From: JAQUYS01 sp964430665
GTDB lineage: Archaea > Nanobdellota > Nanobdellia > Woesearchaeales > SKGA01
DNA length: 51,550 bases
Reading direction: 5' to 3'
Assembly (NCBI GenBank): GCA_964430665.1
Contig: CAYSFC010000003.1
Location: 1 to 51,550, forward strand
In this document: positions 17,271 through 25,699 of the stretch, in pieces
Numbering within the stretch: the first letter of the stretch is position 1
Layout: every line of letters starts with the position of its first letter
The notes under the pieces: model-generated
Seen by the model: the letters and a program-made list of their open reading frames with translations, nothing else
What the model was told of the DNA's origin: nothing
The model's database searches: none
Translations under genes and position numbers: made by a program

Positions 17271-19227
17271 ACTAGGAGAAGGAGAATTAAATTCAAATGG
17301 TGATGAAAATAGTTTAATAACTAACAATTATGGAGGATATTTTTCTCACATTCCAAAAAGTAGCTATAATGGATGGTGTATTCTGGATACTAAATCTTGG
17401 AGATTGAATAAATTAATAGAATCAATACAACCTTTAAATGTTGGAGAACAAAAAGAATCACAATTATTGTTGTTCGGTACTAGACGAGTTTTCGACAAAG
17501 CAGAAGATATAATTTTTACATATAACAATTCTTTATTTTATAATGCTCAAAAAATAAATGAGGAAATTCTTCTATCCTTAGATAACAGAGAAGTTTATTC
17601 AGGAAGTGAGTTAGGTAGAGAATATAAAATAGAGAAAGATCCAAACCACATAATAATATCATTTAAAAATTCTAAAGGAGAAGAAAGTTTTATATCTATA
17701 AAAGGTATAGATTCTTTCGAGGAATTAAATTCTTGGCGAGAAGTAAATTATTCTGATGATAAAAAAAGAGGTACAAACGGAACATTTTGGGTTTTCGATG
17801 CATTAAAATTTAAAGCAAAATCTTATGTTGTTTTTAGTTATGGAGAAACCAAGTCCAAAGCAAACACAAGAGCAGATATTGCTTTTTTTCATTTTGAAGA
17901 AATTCTCAATTTCAAACACAGTTCTGTAATTGAATCAATACCTTCATTCGATCACATAACTGATGAAAAAATCAAAAGAACTGCAAAAACCACAGTTTGG
18001 TCTTTACAATCTTTAACTAACTCTTTTTCATTTAACAACAGACAACTCTTAGGAATATATGCAGGTTTACCTTGGTTTTTTCAGATTTGGTCAAGAGATG
18101 AATTAATAAGTTTGGGAGGATATATTTCATTATCAGAATATGAAGTTGATTTATTTCCCATAACAAACTTCAAAGAAATACAAACAAAAAACCATTATTT
18201 TCATCTAACAAAACAAATATTAGACAGACATGTGAAAAATATACTTTCAACAGGAAAACTTCAAAATAGATTCCCTTATTCCGAACTAGGATCTGTAGAT
18301 TCATTTGGATGGTTAGGTAAAAGAATCGAAGATTTTTTACTCTCTTTAAAAGAACAAGATTTATTATTTGAAATATTGAGTGATGATGATCTAAATCTTT
18401 GGTTCAAAAATTTATATCAAGGTTTAGAATATGCCAAACAAAATTACGGGCGTCAAGGAATTTTTGCAAATTCTAAAGGAGAAACATGGATGGATACCAT
18501 ATATAATGATGATGGCAGAGTTGGGTATTGTATAGAAATACAAGCATTATTTCTTTCAATATATCGTGCTTTAATTTTATTGGGAAAAACAATAAAATCT
18601 GATAAAGTTTCCAAATTAAAAGAAGAAAAAAACGAATTAATTTCCAAAATAAAATTAAATTTCATCAATACTAAATTTTCAGGATTGTTGGTTGATAGAG
18701 TTTGGCCAAAAGAATTAAATATCGAAGATAAAAAAACTGCAGAAGAAATATCAAAAATACTTTTAAATAATCTAATACATGACAAAAAAATAAGACCAAA
18801 TGTTTTTTTAACATATTACATTTCACCAGAAATTCTATCAAAGTCAGAATGGTCTCAAGTTTTTGATTTTTATTTAGATAATTTATTCTTACCATGGGGA
18901 GGTTTATCAACACTACCTCAAACAGACAGTTTATTTCAGCCAACTTACACAGGTCAAAACAACAAAAGTTATCATAGAGGAGATTCTTGGTTCTTTATGA
19001 ACAACATAGTTGCAATATCTTTAACCAGAATCGACAAATCAAAATACTTTAATTTCATAAAATTAATTCTAGATGCTTCAATTAAAGATTTATTAGAAAA
19101 TGGATTTATTGGACATTCAAGTGAAATATCTTCTGCAGTTCATCAAGATTCAAGCGGAACTGGATCGCAAGCTTGGAGTGTATCAACACTAATAGAATTA
19201 ATAGAAGAAATATATAAAGAAAAATAA
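17254..19227 (+). CDS. Glycogen debranching enzyme (amylo-alpha-1,6-glucosidase, GH133)
   Basis: 657 residues of the bacterial/archaeal GDE family. An N-terminal beta domain (about 1-220) is followed by a C-terminal alpha/alpha barrel with the catalytic-site stretches FQIWSRDEL, ETWMDTIYND, GYCIEIQALF and SSGTGSQAWSVSTL. The enzyme removes alpha-1,6 branches of glycogen. It is translationally coupled to the glycogen synthase and closes the operon. It converges on the fibrillarin gene with a 4-base gap. Confidence 0.92.
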   Translation: MKRIIKLGEGELNSNGDENSLITNNYGGYFSHIPKSSYNGWCILDTKSWRLNKLIESIQPLNVGEQKESQLLLFGTRRVFDKAEDIIFTYNNSLFYNAQKINEEILLSLDNREVYSGSELGREYKIEKDPNHIIISFKNSKGEESFISIKGIDSFEELNSWREVNYSDDKKRGTNGTFWVFDALKFKAKSYVVFSYGETKSKANTRADIAFFHFEEILNFKHSSVIESIPSFDHITDEKIKRTAKTTVWSLQSLTNSFSFNNRQLLGIYAGLPWFFQIWSRDELISLGGYISLSEYEVDLFPITNFKEIQTKNHYFHLTKQILDRHVKNILSTGKLQNRFPYSELGSVDSFGWLGKRIEDFLLSLKEQDLLFEILSDDDLNLWFKNLYQGLEYAKQNYGRQGIFANSKGETWMDTIYNDDGRVGYCIEIQALFLSIYRALILLGKTIKSDKVSKLKEEKNELISKIKLNFINTKFSGLLVDRVWPKELNIEDKKTAEEISKILLNNLIHDKKIRPNVFLTYYISPEILSKSEWSQVFDFYLDNLFLPWGGLSTLPQTDSLFQPTYTGQNNKSYHRGDSWFFMNNIVAISLTRIDKSKYFNFIKLILDASIKDLLENGFIGHSSEISSAVHQDSSGTGSQAWSVSTLIELIEEIYKEK

Positions 19228-19231
19228 ACTA

Positions 19232-20011
19232 CTAACGTCTTCTACTTCTATTATTTTTAAAATTTCTTCGTTTATCAGGACTGGATTTTTTTATATAAAC
19301 TTCTTTGATGTTTTCAAATTCTATAGGACCTGAAGATTTTCTTTTACAAACAAACAAAGCATGATCTTTTTCAAAAGGTTCTAACTCTCTATAATCTACA
19401 ACACTCATAACTTGATTCAATTCTTCTCTAGTTTTTTTAAAAATATCTTTAGGAACTTTAGTAACATCAACACTCCTTGCTTTCAAAGCCAATATTCCAA
19501 AACCATTTTCTTTCAAAAATTCATTACAATTTTTAATAAATATTTTTACCTGATCTTTTTGAGCAATATCCATAAAAACAATATCTACCTTAGGAACTTC
19601 ATCCTTATAATTCTCCGGATGAAATGCGTCATCCATTATTGGAGCAATATTTTCTTTTTCTTCACAAATAAAAACCAAATCTCTAATTACTCTGGGTGCG
19701 AAATCCAAAGCATATATAACTCCATTATTTACAACATCAGACAAGAAACTAACAGTATATCCGTGACTAGCTCCCAAATAAAGAACGGAACTATCTTCTT
19801 TAATACCTAATTGAGAAATTCCTTTAGCAATAGATGCGAATAATTTACTCCTCGAAGGATCCACTTCTCTAAACAAATTTCCCCTTTGCTTTATTATTCT
19901 TTCTTCAAAGAATGTTCTATCTAAATCTGTTTTAACAAAATAATTTGAGTATCTGCCTCTTTTCTCAACAAATACATTTGGAAATTTATTTAATTCTTCG
20001 ATTTTATTCAC
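19232..20011 (-). CDS. flpA: Fibrillarin-like rRNA/tRNA 2'-O-methyltransferase
   Basis: A class I SAM methyltransferase of box C/D ribonucleoproteins. Motifs are VLYLGASHGYTVSFLSD (SAM loop), IYALDFAPRVIRDL, IAPIMDDAFHPENY and DIVFMDIAQKDQ, with LALKARSVD near the end. A basic extension of about 25 residues (KRRNFKNNRSRRR) follows the usual C-terminus, giving up to 259 residues. The only standard start is GTG 20011, but that codon is part of the AGGTG ribosome site. The codon at the usual 6-base spacing is ATC (20002), so the true start may be there. It is downstream of a membrane-protein gene and nop5. Confidence 0.93.
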   Translation of the reverse strand: MNKIEELNKFPNVFVEKRGRYSNYFVKTDLDRTFFEERIIKQRGNLFREVDPSRSKLFASIAKGISQLGIKEDSSVLYLGASHGYTVSFLSDVVNNGVIYALDFAPRVIRDLVFICEEKENIAPIMDDAFHPENYKDEVPKVDIVFMDIAQKDQVKIFIKNCNEFLKENGFGILALKARSVDVTKVPKDIFKKTREELNQVMSVVDYRELEPFEKDHALFVCKRKSSGPIEFENIKEVYIKKSSPDKRRNFKNNRSRRR

Positions 20012-20407
20012 CTATATCAACTTAAAAAAACTAATCTTTTGTAAAAGTATTCCACTACAAATAAGTCCAAATAACACAACAACATCTCCAATTATGTCAA
20101 AAGCTGTCAAATTAATTAATATCAACAATATTGTTACAAAATGAAATGCAGCTCCTACGAGACTAACATTAATTAAAATGTTAAAAAATTGTTTAATCTT
20201 TCCTCTTGATTTAAACACTCCCCTTTCCAACACATACGAAATTCCATAAATCAATAAATGAATTAATATTAGAATTATTAGAAAATTAATTTTAGAATCT
20301 ACCAACAAAAATGAAGTATATAGAGTTAAAGTTACAATTGTAACTAATAAAACCCTTAACGCGAAAAGTAAATGTTTAAAATTTTTTTTCAATTCATATT
20401 TGTTCAT
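20012..20407 (-). CDS. Hypothetical membrane protein, four helices
   Basis: 131 residues with four predicted membrane helices (about residues 13-35, 42-62, 72-98 and 103-125) and a Lys-rich amphipathic N-terminus. It lies between nop5 (one-base gap) and fibrillarin (zero-base gap) on one transcript, an odd place for a membrane protein. No family recognised. Confidence 0.7.
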   Translation of the reverse strand: MNKYELKKNFKHLLFALRVLLVTIVTLTLYTSFLLVDSKINFLIILILIHLLIYGISYVLERGVFKSRGKIKQFFNILINVSLVGAAFHFVTILLILINLTAFDIIGDVVVLFGLICSGILLQKISFFKLI

Positions 20408-20408
20408 T

Positions 20409-21128
20409 TTAAATTCTCTTCTGAATATCTTCTAGAAATTTATCTGCAATAAATTCACCTTTAAAATAATCTATTTTAGCACATTGAGAAATCTTATCAG
20501 CAAGTATACGGGAAACTTTTCCTTTATTTTTACCTGCGGCAGCCACCAATTTATGATTTATTATAAATCCGTGTTTAGGAGGTTTTGCTCCCGATTTTAA
20601 ATGTCTAAAAAGTGCTTTTTCAGCTCCGAGCATCTGTATAGTTGATGCAGGCATCATAGCTAATTTTTTAATTGAACCTGCATTAACCAACATCCTAGCA
20701 CCAATTGTTGTCCCTGCTAAATATTGTACATTTCTTAAATGTTTTTTCATCAATTCTTCAATATAATTTGTTAAATTTTCTTTTAGTTGGAAATTAAGAT
20801 AAATTGTTTTTGCAAACTCTTCTTGCATTTTTCTATCTTCTTCTGTAAGTATTTTACCCATTGAATCTCCGAATTCTTCTTTTAATTCTTCATATGATTT
20901 TGTTGCTAATAACTTACAATAAGCTTCATTATCTCCTAAAGAGTGTTCTAATTGAGGCAAAGCATAAGCATGCCATTCTCTAAGACGTTTTGTAAGACCA
21001 TTCAAAGTTTTAGTTAATTCATCTATGCTGTTCATTGCTTGAATTATCATAATATCAGGACTAACAGCATTTGCAACCTTTGTTCTAGTCTCTTTCATTA
21101 ATCTTTTTTTGAGTTCTGAAAAATTCAT
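20409..21128 (-). CDS. nop5: Nop5/Nop56/58-family C/D ribonucleoprotein core, short form
   Basis: 239 residues covering the coiled-coil (SIDELTKTLNGLTKRLREW, ending in ALPQLEHS) and the RNA-binding Nop domain (GTTIGARMLVNAGSIKKLA, GAEKALFRHLKSGAKPPKHG, KVSRILADKIS). The roughly 120-residue N-terminal domain that holds fibrillarin in characterised archaeal Nop5 proteins is absent. Upstream sequence is a promoter (TATA 21152-21161), not coding, so the gene is genuinely short and probably leaderless. It heads the operon nop5, membrane protein, fibrillarin. Confidence 0.92.
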   Translation of the reverse strand: MNFSELKKRLMKETRTKVANAVSPDIMIIQAMNSIDELTKTLNGLTKRLREWHAYALPQLEHSLGDNEAYCKLLATKSYEELKEEFGDSMGKILTEEDRKMQEEFAKTIYLNFQLKENLTNYIEELMKKHLRNVQYLAGTTIGARMLVNAGSIKKLAMMPASTIQMLGAEKALFRHLKSGAKPPKHGFIINHKLVAAAGKNKGKVSRILADKISQCAKIDYFKGEFIADKFLEDIQKRI

Positions 21129-21151
21129 TATCAGTTTTAAACTATCACCTC

Positions 21152-21194
21152 ATTTATAAATGCTTTTTTTCTTACTGACAAAACCTTTATAAAT
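21152..21194. promoter_or_regulatory. Divergent TATA boxes of nop5 and IF-5A
   Basis: ATTTATAAAT (21152-21161) lies about 29 bases before the nop5 ATG on the minus strand. TTTATAAAT (21186-21194) serves the plus strand and predicts a start near 21213, giving IF-5A a leader of about 90 bases. Confidence 0.5.
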
Positions 21195-21253
21195 AAAACG
21201 CGTATTCTTCTAATAAGCGTATTATAGTTGTATTTGGATTATAAAACGAAGAA

Positions 21254-21273
21254 CTGAAGAAATTTATCTTCAG
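21254..21273 (+). promoter_or_regulatory. Hairpin in the IF-5A leader
   Basis: CTGAAGA (21254-21260) and TCTTCAG (21267-21273) form a perfect 7-bp stem with loop AATTTA, midway in the predicted 90-base leader of IF-5A. It is not followed by a T-run, so it is unlikely to be a terminator. Confidence 0.45.
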
Positions 21274-21305
21274 CGTCTCAAAATATACTATTTAAGGTGA
21301 TATTC

Positions 21306-21704
21306 ATGGGTGAAACTAAGTTAGTAAGTATAGGATCATTAAAAAAAGGAAGCAACATAGTAGTTGATGGAGTTGCTTCAGTAGTGTCAGATGTTAGTGT
21401 ATCAAGACCTGGAAAGCACGGTCATGCAAAAGTTAATCTTATGGCTGTTGGAATTCTAGATGGTAGAAAACGTAATTTAGTTATGCCTGGTCACGATATG
21501 GTTGAAACACCAGTTATAGGCAAGAAAAACGCTCAAGTTTTATCAATAACAGGAGATTCAGCAAATTTAATGGATTCAGAAACTTTCGAAACATTTGATT
21601 TGGCAATACCTGAAGAATTACAAGGAAAACTTTCAGAAGGAATGACAATTGTATATTGGACTATCCTAGATGATAAAGTAATGAAACAAATAAAGAGCGA
21701 TTAG
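21306..21704 (+). CDS. eif5A: Translation initiation factor IF-5A
   Basis: 132 residues with the archaeal/eukaryotic IF-5A plan: an SH3-like N-terminal domain with the hypusination loop RPGKHGHAK (Lys37 is the modified residue) and an OB-fold C-terminal domain. It promotes peptide-bond formation at difficult sequences and needs deoxyhypusine synthase, which is not in this window. AGGTG six bases before ATG 21306 sets the start; the GTG at 21297 overlaps the ribosome site. It is followed by eL40 after 10 bases, an archaeal translation pair. Confidence 0.96.
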   Translation: MGETKLVSIGSLKKGSNIVVDGVASVVSDVSVSRPGKHGHAKVNLMAVGILDGRKRNLVMPGHDMVETPVIGKKNAQVLSITGDSANLMDSETFETFDLAIPEELQGKLSEGMTIVYWTILDDKVMKQIKSD

Positions 21705-21714
21705 GTGAAAAAAG

Positions 21715-21876
21715 ATGGCAAAATTTCCAGAAGCACATGCAAGATTGTTTAAAAATATTTTTGTATGTAAAAAATGTAAATCTAGAATAAGAGCTTCTCA
21801 AATGAAAGTTTTAGACGGAAAAGTATCTTGTAGAAAGTGCAATTCCAAAGCTTTGAGAACAGTTAGATTAAAATAA
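21715..21876 (+). CDS. rpl40e: Large-subunit ribosomal protein eL40
   Basis: 53 residues starting AKFPEAHARLF with a zinc ribbon C-x2-C ... C-x2-C (CKKC, CRKC) and a basic tail, typical of archaeal eL40. AGGTG lies seven bases before the ATG. Co-transcribed with IF-5A. Confidence 0.93.
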   Translation: MAKFPEAHARLFKNIFVCKKCKSRIRASQMKVLDGKVSCRKCNSKALRTVRLK

Positions 21877-21951
21877 TTTTTTTATTAATTCTATTTCTTA
21901 ATGTTTTTTAACTGAGTTAAATTTATATATATCTAAATTAAAAATAATGTA

Positions 21952-22992
21952 ATGAGTGAGACTAAATCAAAATCAATCAAATCTTTAACAGATATTAAAT
22001 CTCATAATACTTCAAGAACATTTTTTATATTTTTCTTAGCTTTAGTAGGAATTGTAAGTTTTTTCATAATTAAACCGTATTTAGCTTTCATAATACTTTC
22101 ATTTATCTTGGCATATATGTTTAGACCATTATATGTTAAACTAAACTCAAAAATAAACAAAAGTTTACTTTCAGCAACCATAATTTTAATATTGGGGATG
22201 TTGGTATTTATACTTCCTGCATTTTTTTTAGTATATAAATTAGCTTCTCAAGCTTCTAATGTTTTTTCATTTTTAGGATCGGTTTCAATAAATACTATTT
22301 TCGATAACATTGTATCATATTTAGGAATAAACATAGATTTTGGTTCTTTACTCAGAGAATCAATAATACAATTCAGAGATTTCTTATCAAGTTCAGCAAT
22401 ATCTATATTAAGTTCATTAACAACAATACTTTTAGGATTATTCATTATGTGTTTTTTATTTTTCTATCTAGTAAAAGATGGAGACAAATTTATAAATTAT
22501 TTAAAATCAATATCTCCTCTCAAAAAGAAGCAAACAGACGTTCTTTTCAAAGAAACTAGAAACGTGATTTCAGCAGTATTATATGGCCAATTACTCTCAG
22601 CATTAGTTCAAGGATTTGTTGGAGGAATTGGTTTTTTTATATTTGGAATATCAAATCCTGTTTTCTGGGGATTTTTTATGGGATTATTGTCTTTACTACC
22701 ATTCATAGGTTCGGCATTTATTTGGGTACCTGTATCAATATTTTTAGTTCTACAAGAACAATATTTTGCAGGTATTGGTTTATTTCTTTACTGCGCAATA
22801 ATTGTTTCAAATATTGACAATTTGATAAAACCTTCAATAATAGGATCTAAAGCAAATATTCATCCAACAATAATTCTTTTAGGAGTTTTTGGAGGATTAC
22901 AATTATTCGGATTCATTGGTTTAATAATTGGACCTTTAATTCTTTCAATTTTAATGGTTTTAATAAAATTCTACCACGAAGAACACAATTAA
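21952..22992 (+). CDS. AI-2E family (PerM/YtqB-like) membrane transporter
   Basis: 346 residues with about eight membrane helices. The N-terminal pair is followed by a soluble stretch, a helix and the conserved loop VISAVLYGQLLSALVQGFVG, then GLLSLLPFIGSAFIWVP and NLIKPSIIGSKANIHP, signatures of the AI-2E transporter family (DUF20). Substrate is unknown in archaea; some members act as Na+/H+ antiporters or exporters. A TATA box at 21921-21932 lies 20-31 bases before the ATG, so the message is leaderless. Confidence 0.88.
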   Translation: MSETKSKSIKSLTDIKSHNTSRTFFIFFLALVGIVSFFIIKPYLAFIILSFILAYMFRPLYVKLNSKINKSLLSATIILILGMLVFILPAFFLVYKLASQASNVFSFLGSVSINTIFDNIVSYLGINIDFGSLLRESIIQFRDFLSSSAISILSSLTTILLGLFIMCFLFFYLVKDGDKFINYLKSISPLKKKQTDVLFKETRNVISAVLYGQLLSALVQGFVGGIGFFIFGISNPVFWGFFMGLLSLLPFIGSAFIWVPVSIFLVLQEQYFAGIGLFLYCAIIVSNIDNLIKPSIIGSKANIHPTIILLGVFGGLQLFGFIGLIIGPLILSILMVLIKFYHEEHN

Positions 22993-23042
22993 ACACCCCT
23001 CAAAACAAAAAATTTTATAAAAAAGAGATTCTTAAAAGCAGT

Positions 23043-23729
23043 ATGAAGTTGTTTTATAGTTTTTTAATAATTCTATTAATAATTCCTTTAGTTTCTGCTG
23101 CAACTATAAAAGGTAGCGCTTATGATTTATCTTTCAATCAACTAACAACTGCAACAATAAGCATAAATACAACTCCTACCCAAACAAAAGTAATTAATTC
23201 TGGAGATTATGTATTTATAGTTCCTTTAGGAAAGTATAAGTTACATTTAAAGCAATATAATTATGATCAAGTCATAGCAGAAATTAATCAAACAATTGAA
23301 GTTAAAACAGATGGAGAATTCATATTAGATTTAATAGCATATCCAGTTATTGATTTTGAGAACCTTGATTCTATAGATATGGATTTAGAAGAAGAATTAA
23401 TTCCTGAAAGCGAACAATATTCAATTTCCAGTTTTTTAATAAGATTAATGTATGTAGTTATTGGTATTTTTATTATAATTATAATATATGTATTCATTCG
23501 TAAAGATGTTGAGAAGGATATATCTAAAATAGATGAAATAGAAGATGATTTAGAAAATAAAATATTAGATTTCATAAAAATCGAAAAAACAACATCACAA
23601 TTAATTGTAAGAAATAAATTTCCTCAATATAGTGAAGCTAAAATTTCATTAATAATAAAAAAATTAGAAGCTGAAAATAAAATAAAAAAGTATAAAAAAG
23701 GTAGGGCAAACATAGTCTCAATAAAATGA
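23043..23729 (+). CDS. Membrane-bound winged-helix regulator (COG2512-like)
   Basis: 228 residues. A signal peptide (residues 1-20, ending VSAA) precedes an extracellular beta domain like carboxypeptidase regulatory domains (about 20-100). A membrane helix follows (about 135-160), then a cytoplasmic winged helix (about 175-228, ILDFIKIEKTTSQLIVRNKF ... KAENKIKKYKKGRANIVS-like). This plan fits predicted membrane-associated archaeal transcription regulators. The stop overlaps the start of the tag gene by four bases (ATGA). Confidence 0.8.
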   Translation: MKLFYSFLIILLIIPLVSAATIKGSAYDLSFNQLTTATISINTTPTQTKVINSGDYVFIVPLGKYKLHLKQYNYDQVIAEINQTIEVKTDGEFILDLIAYPVIDFENLDSIDMDLEEELIPESEQYSISSFLIRLMYVVIGIFIIIIIYVFIRKDVEKDISKIDEIEDDLENKILDFIKIEKTTSQLIVRNKFPQYSEAKISLIIKKLEAENKIKKYKKGRANIVSIK

Positions 23730-24268
23730 AAAGATGTCGGTGGGTAGAAAATCAACCAGATTTTTACAAAAAATATCATGACGAGGAGTGGGGAATTCCC
23801 GAACATCACGATATAAAATTATTTGAACTCTTAATTCTAGAAGGAGCCCAAGCAGGATTATCTTGGTCAACAATTTTAAAAAAAAGAACAGAATATAGAA
23901 AAGCATTCGATAACTTTGATCCCAATAAAGTATCAAAATACAATCAAGAGAAAATAAATCAACTTCTTCAAAATGAAGGAATAGTTAGAAACAAACTAAA
24001 AATACATTCTGCAATCAAAAACGCTCAAGTTTTCTTAGAGATTCAAAAAGAATTCAAATCCTTCAACAATTATATTTGGTCATTCACCCAAAATAAAACA
24101 ATTTCGCAAATTTACAAAACAAAAAACGAACTATCTGATAAAATTTCCCAAGATCTGAAAAGAAGAGGAATGAAATTTGTTGGTTCTACCATAATATATT
24201 CATACTTACAAGCAATAGGAATAATAAATGATCACGAAAAAAAATGTTTCAAATTCTCGCCAAAATAG
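23726..24268 (+). CDS. tag: DNA-3-methyladenine glycosylase I
   Basis: 180 residues closely matching Tag. It starts RCRWVENQPDF with YHDEEWGIP, followed by LFELLILEGAQAGLSWSTIL and NEGIVRNKLKIHSAI. The zinc ligands of Tag are present: Cys4, His17-type (KYHDEEW), and His/Cys at the C-terminus (DHEKKC). The enzyme excises 3-methyladenine from alkylated DNA. It is coupled to the upstream membrane regulator, and its last 20 bases overlap the convergent phosphohexomutase gene. Confidence 0.95.
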   Translation: MKRCRWVENQPDFYKKYHDEEWGIPEHHDIKLFELLILEGAQAGLSWSTILKKRTEYRKAFDNFDPNKVSKYNQEKINQLLQNEGIVRNKLKIHSAIKNAQVFLEIQKEFKSFNNYIWSFTQNKTISQIYKTKNELSDKISQDLKRRGMKFVGSTIIYSYLQAIGIINDHEKKCFKFSPK

Positions 24269-25571
24269 TTTCTATTTTTTTAACAACTTCGTTAACAATA
24301 GTGTCATTAGCACCCTCTACATTTAATCTTATCAAATTTTCAGTGTTGCTTTTACGAATATTAAAAAAATAATCTTCAGTGTATATACTCAAACCATCAA
24401 CATTCACTTTTTCACCTTCAAATGATTTTTCTATAACTTCCAGTGCCTTTTCTTTATCAGAAACAACATAGTTTTTTTCTTCTATAGAATATCTTCTATT
24501 TATTATTTTTTTAGCAACCTTTTCAAGATCATTTTCAAGATAAAATTTAATTATATTAATAACTGTATAAAGGCTTGATTCAGTGAAACTTAAATCTCTA
24601 TAAAAATAATGTCCTGATTTCTCACCCGCAAAGACAGTCCCATCTTTAACCATATGTTTCTTTATCAACGAATGTCCGGAAGGGTATAATTGTCCTTTAA
24701 ACCCGTCATCATTCAATTCTTCTACAACACTTTGACTTGTTCTAACTTCGAATCCTACTTTATCCCCTTCTTTACATACAACTTTTGCCAAAATTGCAGT
24801 CATAATGTCTGGTGGAATCATTAAACCCGAAGATGTAAAACAAACAACTCTATCAGCATCTCCATCAAAAGCAAAACCTAAATCATACCTATTCTTTTTC
24901 ATCTCTTCTAATAATTCCTTCACATTATCTTTCTTTATAGGATTACATTCATGATTAGGAAAATTACCATCAATAACTGGAAACAACACAGTCTCATCTA
25001 TACTACTACCCATTATTTTTTTTAAAGCTTTAACTTCACATATACCCATACCGTTACCAGTATCTATTATTATTTTAAGAGGTTTTTTTATTTCTACACT
25101 CTTAGAAGAAAAATAAGTAACATAATCTTCAAAAATTTGCTTATTTAAAATTTCACCCTTTCTAAAAACTTCGTCATACTTAGATTTTTTAATCAATTCT
25201 TGTATTTCATCAAAACCATTTTCAGCATAAATTGGTCTAGCATTAGGACCACAAATTTTAAAACCATTATATTCTTTAGGATTGTGACTCGCCGTAATCA
25301 TAATGCCTCCGTCTGCAGTTCCTCTAAACAATTCAAAATAAAATTGAGGTGTAGAACAACGTCCAATATTTACAACATCGCATCCCATCAAAGTAATTCC
25401 TTCAACCAATTTTTTATAAAGAACATCACTACTAGCTCTTCCATCTCTTCCAACAACCAATTTTTTAGCTTTTAAAAATACACTAACGGCTTTTCCCAAC
25501 TCATAAGCAAGGTTTTCATCAACTTCTTGAGGATAAATTCCCCGAATATCATACATTTTAAAAGGATTCAT
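24249..25571 (-). CDS. Phosphomannomutase/phosphoglucomutase
   Basis: 440 residues of the alpha-D-phosphohexomutase family. Visible are TASHNPKEYNG (phosphoserine loop), DGDADRVVCF (metal loop), GEKSGHYFYRD (sugar loop) and a C-terminal phosphate-binding domain. It interconverts 6-phospho and 1-phospho sugars, feeding GDP-mannose or UDP-glucose and so glycan and glycogen synthesis. The frame extends to 25697, but I start at ATG 25571. A TATA box at about 25591-25604 lies 20-33 bases upstream, and the conserved MYDIRG follows at residue 6. ATG 25556 is an alternative. Confidence 0.93.
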   Translation of the reverse strand: MNPFKMYDIRGIYPQEVDENLAYELGKAVSVFLKAKKLVVGRDGRASSDVLYKKLVEGITLMGCDVVNIGRCSTPQFYFELFRGTADGGIMITASHNPKEYNGFKICGPNARPIYAENGFDEIQELIKKSKYDEVFRKGEILNKQIFEDYVTYFSSKSVEIKKPLKIIIDTGNGMGICEVKALKKIMGSSIDETVLFPVIDGNFPNHECNPIKKDNVKELLEEMKKNRYDLGFAFDGDADRVVCFTSSGLMIPPDIMTAILAKVVCKEGDKVGFEVRTSQSVVEELNDDGFKGQLYPSGHSLIKKHMVKDGTVFAGEKSGHYFYRDLSFTESSLYTVINIIKFYLENDLEKVAKKIINRRYSIEEKNYVVSDKEKALEVIEKSFEGEKVNVDGLSIYTEDYFFNIRKSNTENLIRLNVEGANDTIVNEVVKKIETILARI

Positions 25572-25604
25572 ACATCGTTTCAATAAAAGATAGTATATAT
25601 ACTT

Positions 25605-25619
25605 AACGAAAATTTCGTT
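25605..25619. promoter_or_regulatory. Palindrome upstream of the phosphohexomutase TATA box
   Basis: AACGAAA-A-TTTCGTT is a 15-base palindrome next to the TATA box (25591-25604) of the phosphohexomutase gene. Its position fits an activator or repressor site. Confidence 0.4.
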
Positions 25620-25699
25620 TTCATAGATATATCGCAATAAATATAAATCAAATCCAAAGTAAAAACTTTTAAAGCAAAAGAAAATAACTTTAAACATAA

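Noticed and set aside
19412..19810. 132-residue plus-strand frame opposite fibrillarin
   Set aside because: Fully antisense to a conserved gene; Phe/Asn/Ile-rich translation without domain character or ribosome site.
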